Assembly: GCF_001044395.1 (NCBI RefSeq)
Contig: NZ_JANU01000006.1
Span: 124,001-188,000 of the forward strand
DNA: 64,000 nt
Direction: 5' to 3'
Source: Caenimonas sp. SL110
GTDB taxonomy: Bacteria; Pseudomonadota; Gammaproteobacteria; Burkholderiales; Burkholderiaceae_C
Below, one piece after another: positions 16,760-26,510 of this stretch. The translations under genes were made by a program, and so were the position numbers. How positions within the stretch are numbered: the stretch's first letter is position 1; every line of letters begins with the position of its first letter. The notes below the pieces were generated by a model, which was not told the origin of the DNA, made no database searches, and worked only from the letters and a program-made list of their open reading frames with translations.

Positions 16760-18901
16760 ATGAACGGCAACTCGGCGCTGATACTGGCGCTCGTCTGCGG
16801 CTTTGCAGCCGTGGCTTACGGATTCTGGGCGCGCAGCTGGATCCTTTCGCAGGACGCGGGCAATGCCCGCATGCAGGAAATCGCCGCCGCCATCCAGGCC
16901 GGCGCAGCCGCGTATCTCGCGCGGCAATACAAGACCATCGCCATCGTCGGCGTGGTGCTGGCCATCCTCATCGGCGTCTTCCTGGACATGCAGACGGCAG
17001 TCGGGTTCATCATCGGCGCGGTGCTCTCGGGCGCTTGCGGCTTCATCGGGATGAACGTGTCGGTTCGCGCCAATGTGCGCACGGCGCAAGCTGCAACGCG
17101 CGGCATCGGCCCCGCGCTCGATGTCGCATTTCGCGGCGGCGCCATCACCGGCATGCTGGTGGTCGGCCTGGGCCTCCTGGGCGTCACGGCGTTCTACTGG
17201 TTCCTGGTGGGCAACGGCAATTTCACGCCGGACCGCAAGCTGGCAACCCTGCTCAATCCGCTGATCGGCTTTGCCTTCGGCTCTTCTCTGATCTCGATCT
17301 TTGCCCGTCTGGGCGGCGGCATCTTCACCAAGGGCGCTGACGTCGGCGCCGACCTGGTGGGCAAGGTTGAAGCCGGCATCCCCGAAGACGACCCACGCAA
17401 CCCTGCCGTGATCGCCGACAACGTCGGTGACAACGTCGGCGACTGCGCGGGCATGGCCGCCGACCTGTTCGAAACCTATGCCGTGACGCTGATCGCGACG
17501 ATGGTGCTGGGCGCCCTGCTGCTGTCCAGCTCCGGTGCGACGGCCGCGCTCTACCCGCTCGCGCTGGGCGGTGTGTCGATCATCGCGTCGATCATCGGCT
17601 GCTTCTTCGTCAAGGCCAAACCCGGCATGACCAACGTGATGCCCGCCCTGTACAAGGGCCTGGCCGTCGCCGGTGTCCTGTCGCTGATCGCGTTCTACTT
17701 CGTGACGATGTGGCTCATGCCCGACAACGCAGTGACCGCCACCGGCACGCAGATGCGCCTGTTCGGTGCCTGCGCCGTGGGCCTGGTCCTGACCGGCGCG
17801 CTGGTCTGGATCACCGAGTACTACACCGGCACGCAATACGCACCCGTGCGCCACATTGCATCGGCCTCCACCACCGGCCACGGCACCAACATCATCGCGG
17901 GCCTGGGCGTCTCGATGCGTTCCACCGCATGGCCGGTGATCTGCGTGTGTATCGCCATCCTGGCTTCGTTCCAGCTGGCGGGTCTCTACGGCATCGCCAT
18001 CGCTGCAACCTCGATGTTGAGCATGGCCGGTATCGTGGTCGCGCTCGACGCCTACGGCCCCATCACCGACAACGCCGGCGGTATCGCCGAAATGTCGAAC
18101 CTGCCCGATAGCGTTCGCGCCGTCACCGATCCGCTCGACGCCGTGGGCAACACGACCAAGGCCGTGACCAAGGGCTACGCGATCGGTTCTGCCGGTCTTG
18201 CAGCACTCGTGCTGTTCGCCGACTACACGCACAAGCTCGAAAGCTATGGCCGCTCGATCAGCTTCGACCTGAGTGATCCGATGGTGATCGTGGGCCTGTT
18301 CATTGGCGGCCTGATCCCTTACCTGTTCGGCGCGATGGCGATGGAAGCGGTCGGCCGCGCTGCGGGCTCAGTGGTGGTCGAAGTGCGCCGCCAGTTCCGC
18401 GAGATCAAGGGCATCATGGAAGGCACGGCCAAGCCGGAATACGGCGTTGCCGTGGACATGCTGACCAAGGCTGCGATCAAGGAAATGATGATTCCGTCGC
18501 TGCTGCCGGTGGTGGTGCCCATCGTGGTGGGCCTGGTGCTCGGCCCGAAGGCCCTGGGAGGCTTGCTGATGGGAACCATCGTGACGGGCCTGTTCGTCGC
18601 GATCTCCATGTGCACCGGCGGCGGTGCGTGGGACAACGCCAAGAAGTACATCGAAGACGGCAACCACGGCGGCAAGGGCTCGGAAGCCCACAAGGCTGCC
18701 GTGACCGGTGACACGGTGGGCGATCCGTACAAGGACACGGCCGGCCCGGCAGTGAACCCGCTGATCAAGATCATCAACATCGTCGCACTGCTCATCGTGC
18801 CGCTGGTGGTGAAGTTCCATCCGGGCGATGTGTCGGCTCCCGGCGCGGCGCAAATGTCGCCGCCTGCTGTGACGGCGCCGGCGATGGCTGCGTCAAAGTA
18901 A
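16760..18901 (+). CDS. hppA: Membrane-bound proton-translocating pyrophosphatase, K+-independent type
   Basis: A 713-residue, about 16-helix membrane pyrophosphatase that couples pyrophosphate hydrolysis to ion pumping. The catalytic region [20 protein letters not shown] is complete, followed by [24 protein letters not shown]. The determinant near residue 460 reads [10 protein letters not shown], with Lys where K+-dependent enzymes have Ala, so this is predicted to be the K+-independent H+ pump. The ATG at 16760 follows a good AAGAGGAG site. Longer upstream starts would add non-conserved sequence. It divides pyrophosphate hydrolysis with the nearby soluble ppa. Confidence 0.96.
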   Translation: MNGNSALILALVCGFAAVAYGFWARSWILSQDAGNARMQEIAAAIQAGAAAYLARQYKTIAIVGVVLAILIGVFLDMQTAVGFIIGAVLSGACGFIGMNVSVRANVRTAQAATRGIGPALDVAFRGGAITGMLVVGLGLLGVTAFYWFLVGNGNFTPDRKLATLLNPLIGFAFGSSLISIFARLGGGIFTKGADVGADLVGKVEAGIPEDDPRNPAVIADNVGDNVGDCAGMAADLFETYAVTLIATMVLGALLLSSSGATAALYPLALGGVSIIASIIGCFFVKAKPGMTNVMPALYKGLAVAGVLSLIAFYFVTMWLMPDNAVTATGTQMRLFGACAVGLVLTGALVWITEYYTGTQYAPVRHIASASTTGHGTNIIAGLGVSMRSTAWPVICVCIAILASFQLAGLYGIAIAATSMLSMAGIVVALDAYGPITDNAGGIAEMSNLPDSVRAVTDPLDAVGNTTKAVTKGYAIGSAGLAALVLFADYTHKLESYGRSISFDLSDPMVIVGLFIGGLIPYLFGAMAMEAVGRAAGSVVVEVRRQFREIKGIMEGTAKPEYGVAVDMLTKAAIKEMMIPSLLPVVVPIVVGLVLGPKALGGLLMGTIVTGLFVAISMCTGGGAWDNAKKYIEDGNHGGKGSEAHKAAVTGDTVGDPYKDTAGPAVNPLIKIINIVALLIVPLVVKFHPGDVSAPGAAQMSPPAVTAPAMAASK

Positions 18902-18930
18902 ATGGATGCCGGGTCAAGCCCGGCATGACA
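18902..18930. repeat. Second copy of the dispersed palindromic repeat (half)
   Basis: The bases ATGGATGCCGGGTCAAGCCC continue as a GCCGGG/CCCGGC hairpin ending in ATGACAG. It matches the left half of the element at 1811-1880 closely, and starts directly after the hppA stop codon. Confidence 0.7.
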
Positions 18931-18940
18931 GCCAAAAAGC

Positions 18941-18966
18941 AAAAGGCCCGCATTCGCGGGCCTTTT
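18941..18966. terminator. Bidirectional terminator between hppA and tetR-like gene
   Basis: Stem AAAAGGCCCGC / GCGGGCCTTTT with loop ATTC, and A-run and T-run on the two sides, so it can serve both convergent genes. Its right end overlaps the 3' end of the TetR gene. Confidence 0.85.
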
Positions 18967-19571
18967 CACTTGCTGCCAGTCACCGCCCTCACCAGCTGGC
19001 TCGCCGGCGCAACAAGATCCGGCAGTTTCCCCACCCTGTCCTGCTCGATGTACTCCAGCACGAGCTCATTGATGCCACCCACCACAGCCATCGCCATGCC
19101 CGGCGACAAGGGCGCAGCGCGCTTGTGTCCTGCATTGGCGCCATTGACCACGCCGAGCATGAAGTCCGCAATCTCCTGGTTCATGCGGCGTCGCACCTGA
19201 AGCCCCTCAGCGCCCAGGCCCAGGATCTCGATGAACAAGGTGCGCATCAACACGGGGTTCTGCGCCATGCAGGTGAGATACGCGGTGAGCGCGCTTTCGA
19301 TCTGCGTCTCCCATTCGTGCTCGGTATCGATTGCCTCACGCAGCACCCGCAGCGAGTTGTGGCTGGCCGCCTCGTAGAGCGCGATCAGGCACTCGGCCTT
19401 GGTTGAAAAGTGCTCGTAAAACGTGCGGCGCGACACGCTGGCCTCACGCACGATGTCGGCAATGGTGGTGTCCGGATAGCCCTTGGCTGCCACCGCGTGG
19501 GCCATGCCTTCAAGCAACCGGTGACGGTGCTCGTGAACTTCGGTGTCGGGTAAATTTGCGATCTCAGCCAT
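18966..19571 (-). CDS. TetR/AcrR family transcriptional regulator
   Basis: A 201-residue regulator. The N-terminal helix-turn-helix is clear: AVAAKGYPDTTIADIVREASVSRRTFYEHF with the typical FSTKAECLIALYEAAS. The C-terminal ligand domain is all-helical and not assignable to a ligand. It is divergent from the gene at 19676 and the intergenic region has a perfect inverted repeat overlapping a -35 box, so autorepression and control of the neighbour are likely (inference). Confidence 0.9.
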   Translation of the reverse strand: MAEIANLPDTEVHEHRHRLLEGMAHAVAAKGYPDTTIADIVREASVSRRTFYEHFSTKAECLIALYEAASHNSLRVLREAIDTEHEWETQIESALTAYLTCMAQNPVLMRTLFIEILGLGAEGLQVRRRMNQEIADFMLGVVNGANAGHKRAAPLSPGMAMAVVGGINELVLEYIEQDRVGKLPDLVAPASQLVRAVTGSK

Positions 19572-19598
19572 GCGCCAATTCTCGGCGGGTTAACTCAC

Positions 19599-19632
19599 GG
19601 TACTTGACAGTACCTGCATCTGTCCGCATCAT
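19599..19632 (+). promoter_or_regulatory. Promoter with overlapping TetR-type operator
   Basis: The inverted repeat GGTACT-TGAC-AGTACC at 19599-19614 is a perfect 6-base arm palindrome. A consensus -35 TTGACA (19604-19609) lies inside it, with CATCAT (19627-19632) as a -10-like box 17 bases later. A repressor bound here would block the promoter of the downstream hydrolase gene. Confidence 0.6.
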
Positions 19633-19675
19633 CCGGCAGTCTGTACCTGCTCCTGCCCAACCATTTCCAAACCAC

Positions 19676-20500
19676 ATGACCGATCTCGTTGTCCGCCGCC
19701 TCCTCGTTGACATGGAAGCACCGATTGCGCGCCACTGGTGCGGCAACGATGCTTTTCGCTCGGCGCTGTTCAATGCCCTGTCGATGAGTTTTCCGGTGGG
19801 CGAGCAGTTCTTCATCGACTCGGTCCGCAATGGCTTCAAGGTGCTTCCCGCTGACAAGCAGGATGCCTTCAAGTCCGAAGTGCAGGGCTTCATCGGGCAG
19901 GAAGCCACGCACCGGCGCCTTCACGCGCTCTTCAACGGCCACCTCGAAAAACTCGGCCTGGTCAACGCATGGGCGCCGCGCGCAGAAAAGCGCATGAAGC
20001 TGCTGGACGGCATCGATCCGCGCCACGCCCTGGCGATCACCGCCGCCAACGAACACTTCACTGCAATCCTGGCCGACTGGATGCTGAACAACCCCGACCT
20101 GGTCGGCAGCAGCGACACGCGCCTCACAACCCTGTGGCTCTGGCACAGCGCCGAAGAGTCAGAGCACAAGTGCACCGCGTTCGATCTGTACAAGGCGCTC
20201 GGCGGCAACGAAGAGTGGCGCCTGACCTGGTTTCGCCGCATCACCACCGTCTTCCTGGGCGACACCTTGCGCCAGACGGTGAGAAACCTCAAGGACGACG
20301 GCACGCTGTGGAAGTGGAGCACCTGGAAGAGCGCGGCTTCTTACCTGTTCGGAAAGCGCGGACTGGTGCGCCTGACCTACAAGCCGTGGCGCGAATACCT
20401 GCGCGCCGACTTTCATCCGTCGCAGCAAGACAGCCGCGCATCGCAGGAGTGGCTATCGACGCACAGCGACCGCTACACACCGGTCGGCGCGGCGGCCTGA
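19676..20500 (+). CDS. Putative metal-dependent hydrolase (DUF2236/COG3687-like)
   Basis: A 274-residue protein of the family annotated metal-dependent hydrolase (PF10118). It has clustered His and Glu residues typical of metal sites: RHWCGNDAFRSALFNALSMS, IGQEATHRRLHALF, ANEHFTAI and WHSAEESEHKCTAFDLY, arranged like a di-iron helical bundle with E..H repeats. The start at 19676 (ATG) agrees with the promoter and with the usual MTDLVVRRL start; a longer frame goes into the TetR gene. The enzyme's substrate is unknown. Probably controlled by the divergent TetR regulator. Confidence 0.75.
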   Translation: MTDLVVRRLLVDMEAPIARHWCGNDAFRSALFNALSMSFPVGEQFFIDSVRNGFKVLPADKQDAFKSEVQGFIGQEATHRRLHALFNGHLEKLGLVNAWAPRAEKRMKLLDGIDPRHALAITAANEHFTAILADWMLNNPDLVGSSDTRLTTLWLWHSAEESEHKCTAFDLYKALGGNEEWRLTWFRRITTVFLGDTLRQTVRNLKDDGTLWKWSTWKSAASYLFGKRGLVRLTYKPWREYLRADFHPSQQDSRASQEWLSTHSDRYTPVGAAA

Positions 20501-20521
20501 GCCTCGGCGCAACCACGCCGT

Positions 20522-21508
20522 TTATCTGGCAGGCAGCCCCTGCCACGGGTCCATCGCGTCCCACTGCGCAGGCATCTGCAAGATCACCTTGTCGAGCGTT
20601 GATCGCTCGCGCAGGAACGCCATCGACTCCGAGAACCTGTCCAGCGGAATCGGCATCGGCTTCATCGGGCCGTCTGAAGGGATGAAGAAATCATCCCAAT
20701 GAATCGGAATCACCCGGCGTGCCTTCACGCTCATCACCGCTTCGCGCCAATAGGCATCCCGGTACGCCGCACTGCGCATGCCCAGGCCGCCGATTCCCAT
20801 CAGGACCACATCGGCGCTGACGCCCTGCAGCGCACCGGGCTCGAACCCGGCGCTGCCGTTGATCAGCAGTGAGCGACCGTCGTGTTGCACCAGCACCGCA
20901 TAGCTTTGCCCTTCTTTGTAAGCAGATGCACGCGCAGGCGGTACCAGCGGCTTGTCGATGGTGCCGCCGGTGAAACCCGTCGGTGAGTGGCGCGAGGCCA
21001 GCAGCGTGACCGTGAAGCGGCCGAACTTCATCATCTCGTTGAGCCTGGCGACCTTGATCTGAGCCTCGGGCAACTTCCATCCACGCCCGATATTGGCGGT
21101 GGATTGCGACCCCAGCAAGATGGCACCGGTGCGCCGCGCGACTTCGGGCGCGTCCATCGCATGGTCGAAGTGCGAGTGCACCGGGATCACTGCTGCGAGC
21201 CTTGTCACGCCCGCGCGCTTGAGGCCACGCTCGATGGCGGTGATGTCGGGTTCGACCCGTCCGGCCAGCGACTTGAGCTTGCCGGGTCGCGAGAAAAAGC
21301 CGTCGGTCATGATCGCCGTCTCGCCGTCGTCCAGCAAGACGGTTGCCACGCCCAGGAACTTCACCTTCAAGGGGGTCGCGGCAGGTGCCTGGGGCAAGGC
21401 CAGCGGCAGGTACGCATCCATCGAAGGGTGGCTGTTGACGATCAGCGCGAGCGCGGCCACGATGCTCAACACGACCACCAGCACACCCGCGAATACTTTT
21501 TTAAGCAT
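20522..21508 (-). CDS. MBL-fold metallo-hydrolase, membrane-anchored
   Basis: A 328-residue protein starting MLKKVFAGVLVVVLSIVAAL, an N-terminal membrane anchor or uncleaved signal. The metallo-beta-lactamase HxHxDH-type motif appears as VIPVHSHFDHAMDAPEV, with later metal ligands in ASRHSP and VIPIHWDDFF. The family resembles NAPE-PLD/UlaG-like lactonases and phosphodiesterases; the substrate is not known. Two longer in-frame starts exist (21517 and 21565) but the Met at 21508 begins just before the anchor. It is divergent from the aldehyde dehydrogenase gene with 46 bases between. Confidence 0.78.
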   Translation of the reverse strand: MLKKVFAGVLVVVLSIVAALALIVNSHPSMDAYLPLALPQAPAATPLKVKFLGVATVLLDDGETAIMTDGFFSRPGKLKSLAGRVEPDITAIERGLKRAGVTRLAAVIPVHSHFDHAMDAPEVARRTGAILLGSQSTANIGRGWKLPEAQIKVARLNEMMKFGRFTVTLLASRHSPTGFTGGTIDKPLVPPARASAYKEGQSYAVLVQHDGRSLLINGSAGFEPGALQGVSADVVLMGIGGLGMRSAAYRDAYWREAVMSVKARRVIPIHWDDFFIPSDGPMKPMPIPLDRFSESMAFLRERSTLDKVILQMPAQWDAMDPWQGLPAR

Positions 21509-21554
21509 GGCGTGCATGGTAGCCGCGCAGCAACATGGGGAGCAAAATAAGAGG

Positions 21555-22988
21555 ATGCAATTCAACTACATCGGCAACGAAGCCCGGCCTTCTTCTTCCG
21601 ATCGCTCCATCCCGGTGATCGATCCTTCGGATGGGCAGGTCTTCGACGAAATCCAGAGAAGCAACGCATCCGACATCGATGCAGCCGTCGCAGCCGCTCG
21701 CAAATGCAATGACTCGGTCTGGAGCAAGCTCAGCGGTGCCGAGCGCGGCCGCCTGCTCATGCGCCTGTCGAACAAGGTTGCCGAGCACGCTGAAGAACTC
21801 GCACTCATCGAGCAACGTGACTGCGGCAAGCCCACCAAACAGGCGCGCGCCGATGCACTGGCGCTGGTGCGCTACTTCGAGTTTTACGCGGGCGCTTGCG
21901 ACAAGCTGCACGGCACCACGATTCCCTATCTCGACGGCTACAGCGTGCTCACCTGGCGCGAGGCACATGGCGTCACCGGCCACATCATTCCCTGGAACTA
22001 CCCGATGCAGATCTTCGGGCGCAGCGTCGGCGGCGCGCTCGCTGCGGGCAACGTGTGCGTGGTCAAGCCATCGGAAGATGCGTGCCTGTCGCTGATTCGC
22101 GTGGCGCAGCTGGCTGAAGAAGCAGGCTTTCCGGCCGGCGCGATCAACATCGTCACTGGGTACGGCCACGAGGTGGGCGATGCACTCGCGCGCCATCCCG
22201 GCATCGATCACATCAGCTTCACCGGCAGCCCCCGGGTGGGCACGCTGATCCAGCAGGTCGCCGCCGAGCGCCACTGCCCTGTGACGCTGGAACTCGGCGG
22301 CAAGAGCCCGCAGATCATCTTTGCAGACGCTGACCTTGACGCGGCCATTCCGATGGTCATCAACGCCATCGTGCAGAACGCGGGACAGACGTGCTCGGCC
22401 GGTTCGCGCCTGCTCGTGGACCAGGCCATCTACGAGCCCTTGCTCGACCGCCTGGGCAAGGCCTTCACCAACCTGCGTGTCGGCCCCGCCGTGATGGATC
22501 TCGATGTGGGCCCACTGATTCGCGCGAGCCAGCAGCAGCGCGTGTGGGATTTTCTTTCGGATGCGCAGGTGGCCAACATCGCGATGGTTGCGCAGGGACA
22601 GGTTGTGGACGAAGCGCCAGAGACCGGCTTCTACCAGGCGCCCACGCTCTTGCGCGATGTGCCGGTAGACCACCGCCTGGCGCAGGAAGAAGTCTTTGGC
22701 CCCGTGCTGTCGGCGATGAGCTTCAAGGACGAAGACGAGGCCATCGCGCAAGCCAACGCCACCCAGTTCGGCCTGGTCGCCGGCATCTGGACGCGCGATG
22801 GATCACGGCAACTGCGCATGGCCAAGCGCGTCAGGAGCGGCCAGGTGTTCATCAACAACTATGGCGCCGGTGGCGGTGTCGAGCTGCCCTTCGGCGGCGT
22901 CAAGTCCTCAGGCTACGGGCGTGAAAAAGGCTTCGAGGCGCTGTACGGATTCACCACCGTCAAGACGGTGGCGATCAAGCACGGGTGA
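21555..22988 (+). CDS. Aldehyde dehydrogenase family protein
   Basis: A 477-residue NAD(P)+-dependent aldehyde dehydrogenase. It has the cofactor motif FTGSPRVG, the general-base Glu in LELGGKSPQ and the catalytic Cys in NAGQTCSAGSRL. The WNYPMQIF and PFGGVKSSGYGREKG segments are typical. It oxidises an aldehyde to an acid; the exact substrate is unknown. The ATG at 21555 follows a GAGG site. A much longer open frame upstream covers the divergent gene and is not real. Confidence 0.93.
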   Translation: MQFNYIGNEARPSSSDRSIPVIDPSDGQVFDEIQRSNASDIDAAVAAARKCNDSVWSKLSGAERGRLLMRLSNKVAEHAEELALIEQRDCGKPTKQARADALALVRYFEFYAGACDKLHGTTIPYLDGYSVLTWREAHGVTGHIIPWNYPMQIFGRSVGGALAAGNVCVVKPSEDACLSLIRVAQLAEEAGFPAGAINIVTGYGHEVGDALARHPGIDHISFTGSPRVGTLIQQVAAERHCPVTLELGGKSPQIIFADADLDAAIPMVINAIVQNAGQTCSAGSRLLVDQAIYEPLLDRLGKAFTNLRVGPAVMDLDVGPLIRASQQQRVWDFLSDAQVANIAMVAQGQVVDEAPETGFYQAPTLLRDVPVDHRLAQEEVFGPVLSAMSFKDEDEAIAQANATQFGLVAGIWTRDGSRQLRMAKRVRSGQVFINNYGAGGGVELPFGGVKSSGYGREKGFEALYGFTTVKTVAIKHG

Positions 22989-23018
22989 CAGTGCTCAAAG
23001 GCTCACCCGTTCGTCCGC

Positions 23019-23609
23019 TCACCCGCGAATCTTCGCCGTCCTGATCACCGCTTCGGCCATCGGCAACAGCCGCGGATAGAACGACATGCGCGGCGCGGCG
23101 AAGGTCGCGGCGTACATCTCGCCCTTGTGCACCGCGACCCAGCCGACGCCCTTCAGGATCACATCATCGGCCCGACGGGCAAGCGTGAATTCGAATCGCA
23201 CACCCTTGGCGCCTGCGAACACCGTGGGTTCCACGCGCGTGATGTTGACGACGCCCTCGTTCGCATAGATGGCCTCGAACAGGCTCACCAGTTTGTCCGC
23301 CGGGAGTGCCGCCTCGAAGGTCGGAAAGCGCGGGTCCCTTTCGCCGGGTGAGCGAAACCACACCGTCGGCTTGGTGACCAGCGTCGCGCCCGAAGGCACG
23401 CCCGCCCACAGGCGCAGATGGTCCAGCGGCACGCCTTCCTGCGTCCACATGTCGTAGGGCTCGCGGTCCCAGGCGCTGTTGACCTTGTTCCATGCAGCAG
23501 AGACCTGCACCTGCATCTTGCCGTTGACCACCTGCTCGCCTTCGACCCTGGCGATCGTCATGCACGCGGTCAACAGCAAGGCGAGCAGCAGTGAAACGAG
23601 CGTCTTCAT
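23019..23609 (-). CDS. Predicted lipoprotein of unknown function
   Basis: A 196-residue protein with the lipobox LLTAC, starting MKTLVSLLLALLLTACMT, so it is probably lipidated and anchored in the outer or inner membrane. It belongs to a DUF family of exported proteins of unknown role. It is the last gene of a three-gene operon, its start overlapping the M48 protease by 4 bases. Confidence 0.65.
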   Translation of the reverse strand: MKTLVSLLLALLLTACMTIARVEGEQVVNGKMQVQVSAAWNKVNSAWDREPYDMWTQEGVPLDHLRLWAGVPSGATLVTKPTVWFRSPGERDPRFPTFEAALPADKLVSLFEAIYANEGVVNITRVEPTVFAGAKGVRFEFTLARRADDVILKGVGWVAVHKGEMYAATFAAPRMSFYPRLLPMAEAVIRTAKIRG

Positions 23610-24808
23610 GGCTTCAACTCCGACAGGTACGACTTCACCATGCCGCCGTCGGGCGCATCGGGCATGAGTGACAGGTACTTCTCGAAAGCCTGCACGGCTG
23701 CAGGCGAATCCATGCGCTGCTTGTGCAACAGGCCGAGCGACCGGTACGTCTCCACCGGCGTCTTGTCCGGCGCGAGGCTGGCCGCCTTCTGGAAGTCATC
23801 CAGCGAATGGGCGAGATCGTCTTTTTCGGCGCGCTGGCGGTACACCTCGCCGCGCGCATAGAGCACCTGCGCATCCTGCGGATTGCGCTTGACCAGCCGG
23901 TCGAACAGAACCACGCTTTCCTCGAACTGGCCGCGCCTGATCTCGTCCTGCAGCCAGCCAAAGCGCATCGGCGCGATCACCTTCTGGAACTCGGCTGCGC
24001 CCAGGTTGCCGCCCGAATCGCCCGCGAGCTTAAGCAAGTCGTCGCGCCGCGTGCCCACCGGCGGATGCGTCGCGAACATCGCGTTGCGCTGGCCGACTTC
24101 ATCGCCACCGGTGATCTTCAGTTCGCCGAGCAGGTTGTCCCAGACGGTCGCAGCCTGGCGGCCGTCGTAGCCCGCCTGTTTCATGAGCCGCATGCCCATC
24201 TGGTCGGCGCGCGCTTCATGCTCGCGCGAGAAGGCGAACATGCTGGCCATGATGCCGATCCGCCCAACCGCACCCGCCACGCCGCCGACCAGGCCGATGA
24301 TCTGCGCGAGCATCGCCTTGTCCTTGGCGTCGCGCAGTTGTTCGAGCTGGTGGCGCTCCAGGTAGTGGCCCAGTTCATGTCCCACGATCGCGGCGAGTTG
24401 CGCTTCGTTTTCCACGCGCAGAAGCAGGCCGCTCCAGACCTGCATCATCCCGTTGGGCGCCATCGTGGCGTTGAACATCGGCATGCGCATCACATGCACG
24501 CGGATATCCGGGCAATGGCCGTCGGTGAGCCGGCAGGTCAGGTCCGTGAGGTACTTCGTGAGGGCCGCATCCTTGATGGCGAGCGGACTGCGGCGCAGCT
24601 TGGTTTCTTCGCGGTCCATCATGTTCCACAGGCCGCCTTCTTCCGTGTCGATCGCGGGACGGCTGAAGCGGCTGGGCATCTTGAAGGTGGAAGCCGGCGC
24701 GGCCTCTTGCGCCAGGGCTGCGGTACCGGACAACAGTGCGCCCAGACCCAGGCAATGCTTGCAGGCCGAAGCCAGAAATCCCCGGCGAGGCAATGTCGGA
24801 TGGTTCAT
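23606..24808 (-). CDS. M48 family metalloprotease with TPR-like C-terminus
   Basis: A 400-residue exported zinc metalloprotease. The N-terminus has LPRRGFLAS, a possible Tat signal, followed by a hydrophobic stretch and AQEA near residue 33. The zinc motif HELGHYLERH is at about residues 144-153, with a third ligand in the following REHEARADQMG. The C-terminal half has helical repeats like TPRs (YARGEVYRQRAEKD). Related BepA/LoiP-type proteases act in outer membrane protein quality control; this role is inferred. It is operon partner of the lipoprotein and the secreted protein upstream. Confidence 0.85.
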   Translation of the reverse strand: MNHPTLPRRGFLASACKHCLGLGALLSGTAALAQEAAPASTFKMPSRFSRPAIDTEEGGLWNMMDREETKLRRSPLAIKDAALTKYLTDLTCRLTDGHCPDIRVHVMRMPMFNATMAPNGMMQVWSGLLLRVENEAQLAAIVGHELGHYLERHQLEQLRDAKDKAMLAQIIGLVGGVAGAVGRIGIMASMFAFSREHEARADQMGMRLMKQAGYDGRQAATVWDNLLGELKITGGDEVGQRNAMFATHPPVGTRRDDLLKLAGDSGGNLGAAEFQKVIAPMRFGWLQDEIRRGQFEESVVLFDRLVKRNPQDAQVLYARGEVYRQRAEKDDLAHSLDDFQKAASLAPDKTPVETYRSLGLLHKQRMDSPAAVQAFEKYLSLMPDAPDGGMVKSYLSELKP

Positions 24809-25545
24809 TTCAGCTCCGGAAAATCTTTGAGCAGCGCTTGGACGGTCTCGGTGGCAGAAGACGCCTCACGCAGGTCACCCGACATGCGCTGCAAGTCGTT
24901 GAACCACACCACGCGGCCGGTATTGAGATCAACCAGCGACGCATAGCCCATCTGGTAGCCGCCCATCTGAAACGACCCCAGCAGCGCCATGCCGATCATC
25001 ACGGCCTTGCGTTCGCCGCTGGCGTAGCTGTCGCGAAACCAGGTGAACAGGGCGTAGTCGGCGCCGGTGCGGTCCTTCAGCGGCTTGACCGAATCCGCGC
25101 CCAGCGTCCAGTCGAGCTGCTCATTCTTGGTCGGCAGCTTCAGGCCCGAATTGGCGTGGTGGACAAAGATCGCTTCGGCGACTGCGCGGTGCAAGGCGTG
25201 CAGCTCGGCAAAGTCGTCCAGCACAGTCTCGGGCATGTCGGAGGCGTTGGCGCCCAGCAGATTGCGTCGTGCGTCGAGTGCGGTTTTGAAGTTCTTTTGC
25301 GCCGCCTCCGTCCAGTCGGCCCGGGGCTCGGAAACCCCACCGGCGCTGATAGAAAAAAGTTCCATGTCCGATGGCACGATCACCAGTTTCGAGGTTGCCG
25401 GGCGCGCGGCAAAACCGGGTGCGAGATGCTTGGTGGTGCTGGACGACGACAGGAATGCCGGCACTTGCGCCTGCGCGCCGCTTGCCAGCAGCATCCCGGA
25501 AAGCACAGCGGGCAGCACGAACAAAAAGCGAAACGATTTGGGCAT
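24805..25545 (-). CDS. Exported protein of unknown function, operon with M48 protease
   Basis: A 246-residue protein with a cleavable-type signal peptide (MPKSFRFLFVLPAVLSGMLLASGAQA). I do not recognise the family; the mature part is soluble and probably periplasmic. The start at 25545 is supported by an AGGAG site 7 bases upstream. It overlaps the protease gene by 4 bases, so the three genes are translationally coupled. Confidence 0.6.
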   Translation of the reverse strand: MPKSFRFLFVLPAVLSGMLLASGAQAQVPAFLSSSSTTKHLAPGFAARPATSKLVIVPSDMELFSISAGGVSEPRADWTEAAQKNFKTALDARRNLLGANASDMPETVLDDFAELHALHRAVAEAIFVHHANSGLKLPTKNEQLDWTLGADSVKPLKDRTGADYALFTWFRDSYASGERKAVMIGMALLGSFQMGGYQMGYASLVDLNTGRVVWFNDLQRMSGDLREASSATETVQALLKDFPELK

Positions 25546-25719
25546 GTGGAACTCCTGCCTCTGGTGATTGAACTCTGGCGAAAGCAAGTCTGGTCAGACC
25601 CGGTCAAACCCGCAACTGAAATCAGCAACAATGGCCACGTGAGGCCGCAGTGTGTGAAATGGTTCAGCTAGTGGCCGTTGTTACAAGCCGGGTATTCACA
25701 AAAATCTGAGGAGCAAGAC

Positions 25720-26481
25720 ATGCGGGTCAAGGACAAGTCGGTCATCGTTACAGGTTCGGGCGGCGGCATTGGCGAAGGCATCGCCAAACGGCTGGCGGCC
25801 GAGGGCGCGAAAGTCATCGTCAACGACATCAACACCGCGCTCGGCGAAAAGGTCGTGGAGCAGATCAAGGCTGCAGGCGGAGAAGCATCGTTCTTTGCCG
25901 CGGACGTTACCAAGTCGGCGGACGTGAAAGCGCTGGTCGATGCGGCCGTGCAGCGATACGGCAAGCTCGACGTGATGGTGAACAACGCAGGCTGGACCCA
26001 CCGCAACCGCCCTGCGCTGGAAGTGAGCGAGGAAGAATTCGACAAGTGCTTCGCGGTGAACATGAAGAGCATTTACCTCTCCACGATTCACGCGGTGCCG
26101 GTTTTTCGCGCCAACAAGGGCGGCAGCTTCATCAACATCGCATCCACCGCCGGTGTACGCCCTCGCCCCGGTCTCAGCTGGTACAACGGCTCCAAGGGCG
26201 CGGTCATCACCACCAGCAAGTCGCTGGCAGCCGAGTTCGGCCCGGACAACATTCGCGTGAACTGCATCAACCCGGTGTTCAATCCCGACACGGGCCTTTC
26301 AGCGGAATTCGCAGGCGGCCCGGTCGATGACGCACGCCGCGCCAAGTTCCTGGCGAGCATCCCGCTGGGGCGCTTTTCGACTGCGCTCGATGTTGCCAAC
26401 GCAGCGCTTTATCTCGCGAGCGACGAGGCATCGTTCATCTCGGGCGTCTGCATCGAAGTCGACGGCGCACGCTGCGTGTAG
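25720..26481 (+). CDS. Short-chain dehydrogenase/reductase (SDR)
   Basis: A 253-residue classical SDR. The NAD(P)-binding motif is TGSGGGIGEGI, with NNAGWTHRNR and the active-site YxxxK as WYNGSKGAVI, plus a catalytic Ser in FINIASTAG. It has NADP-type reductase character and may act on an acyl or sugar ketone; the substrate is unknown. ATG 25720 follows a GAGGAGC site, and longer upstream Met codons are not conserved. Confidence 0.9.
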   Translation: MRVKDKSVIVTGSGGGIGEGIAKRLAAEGAKVIVNDINTALGEKVVEQIKAAGGEASFFAADVTKSADVKALVDAAVQRYGKLDVMVNNAGWTHRNRPALEVSEEEFDKCFAVNMKSIYLSTIHAVPVFRANKGGSFINIASTAGVRPRPGLSWYNGSKGAVITTSKSLAAEFGPDNIRVNCINPVFNPDTGLSAEFAGGPVDDARRAKFLASIPLGRFSTALDVANAALYLASDEASFISGVCIEVDGARCV

Positions 26482-26510
26482 GGCTTTAGCCGCGCAACGA
26501 CAATAGCCAG

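Noticed and set aside
16754..18232. A 492-codon open frame on the minus strand across hppA, and similar long antisense frames across other genes (for example 6591-7994 and 34112-35773)
   Set aside because: They have no recognisable domains, are rich in Arg/His/Gln as expected for reversed high-GC codons, and sit opposite genes with strong family motifs.
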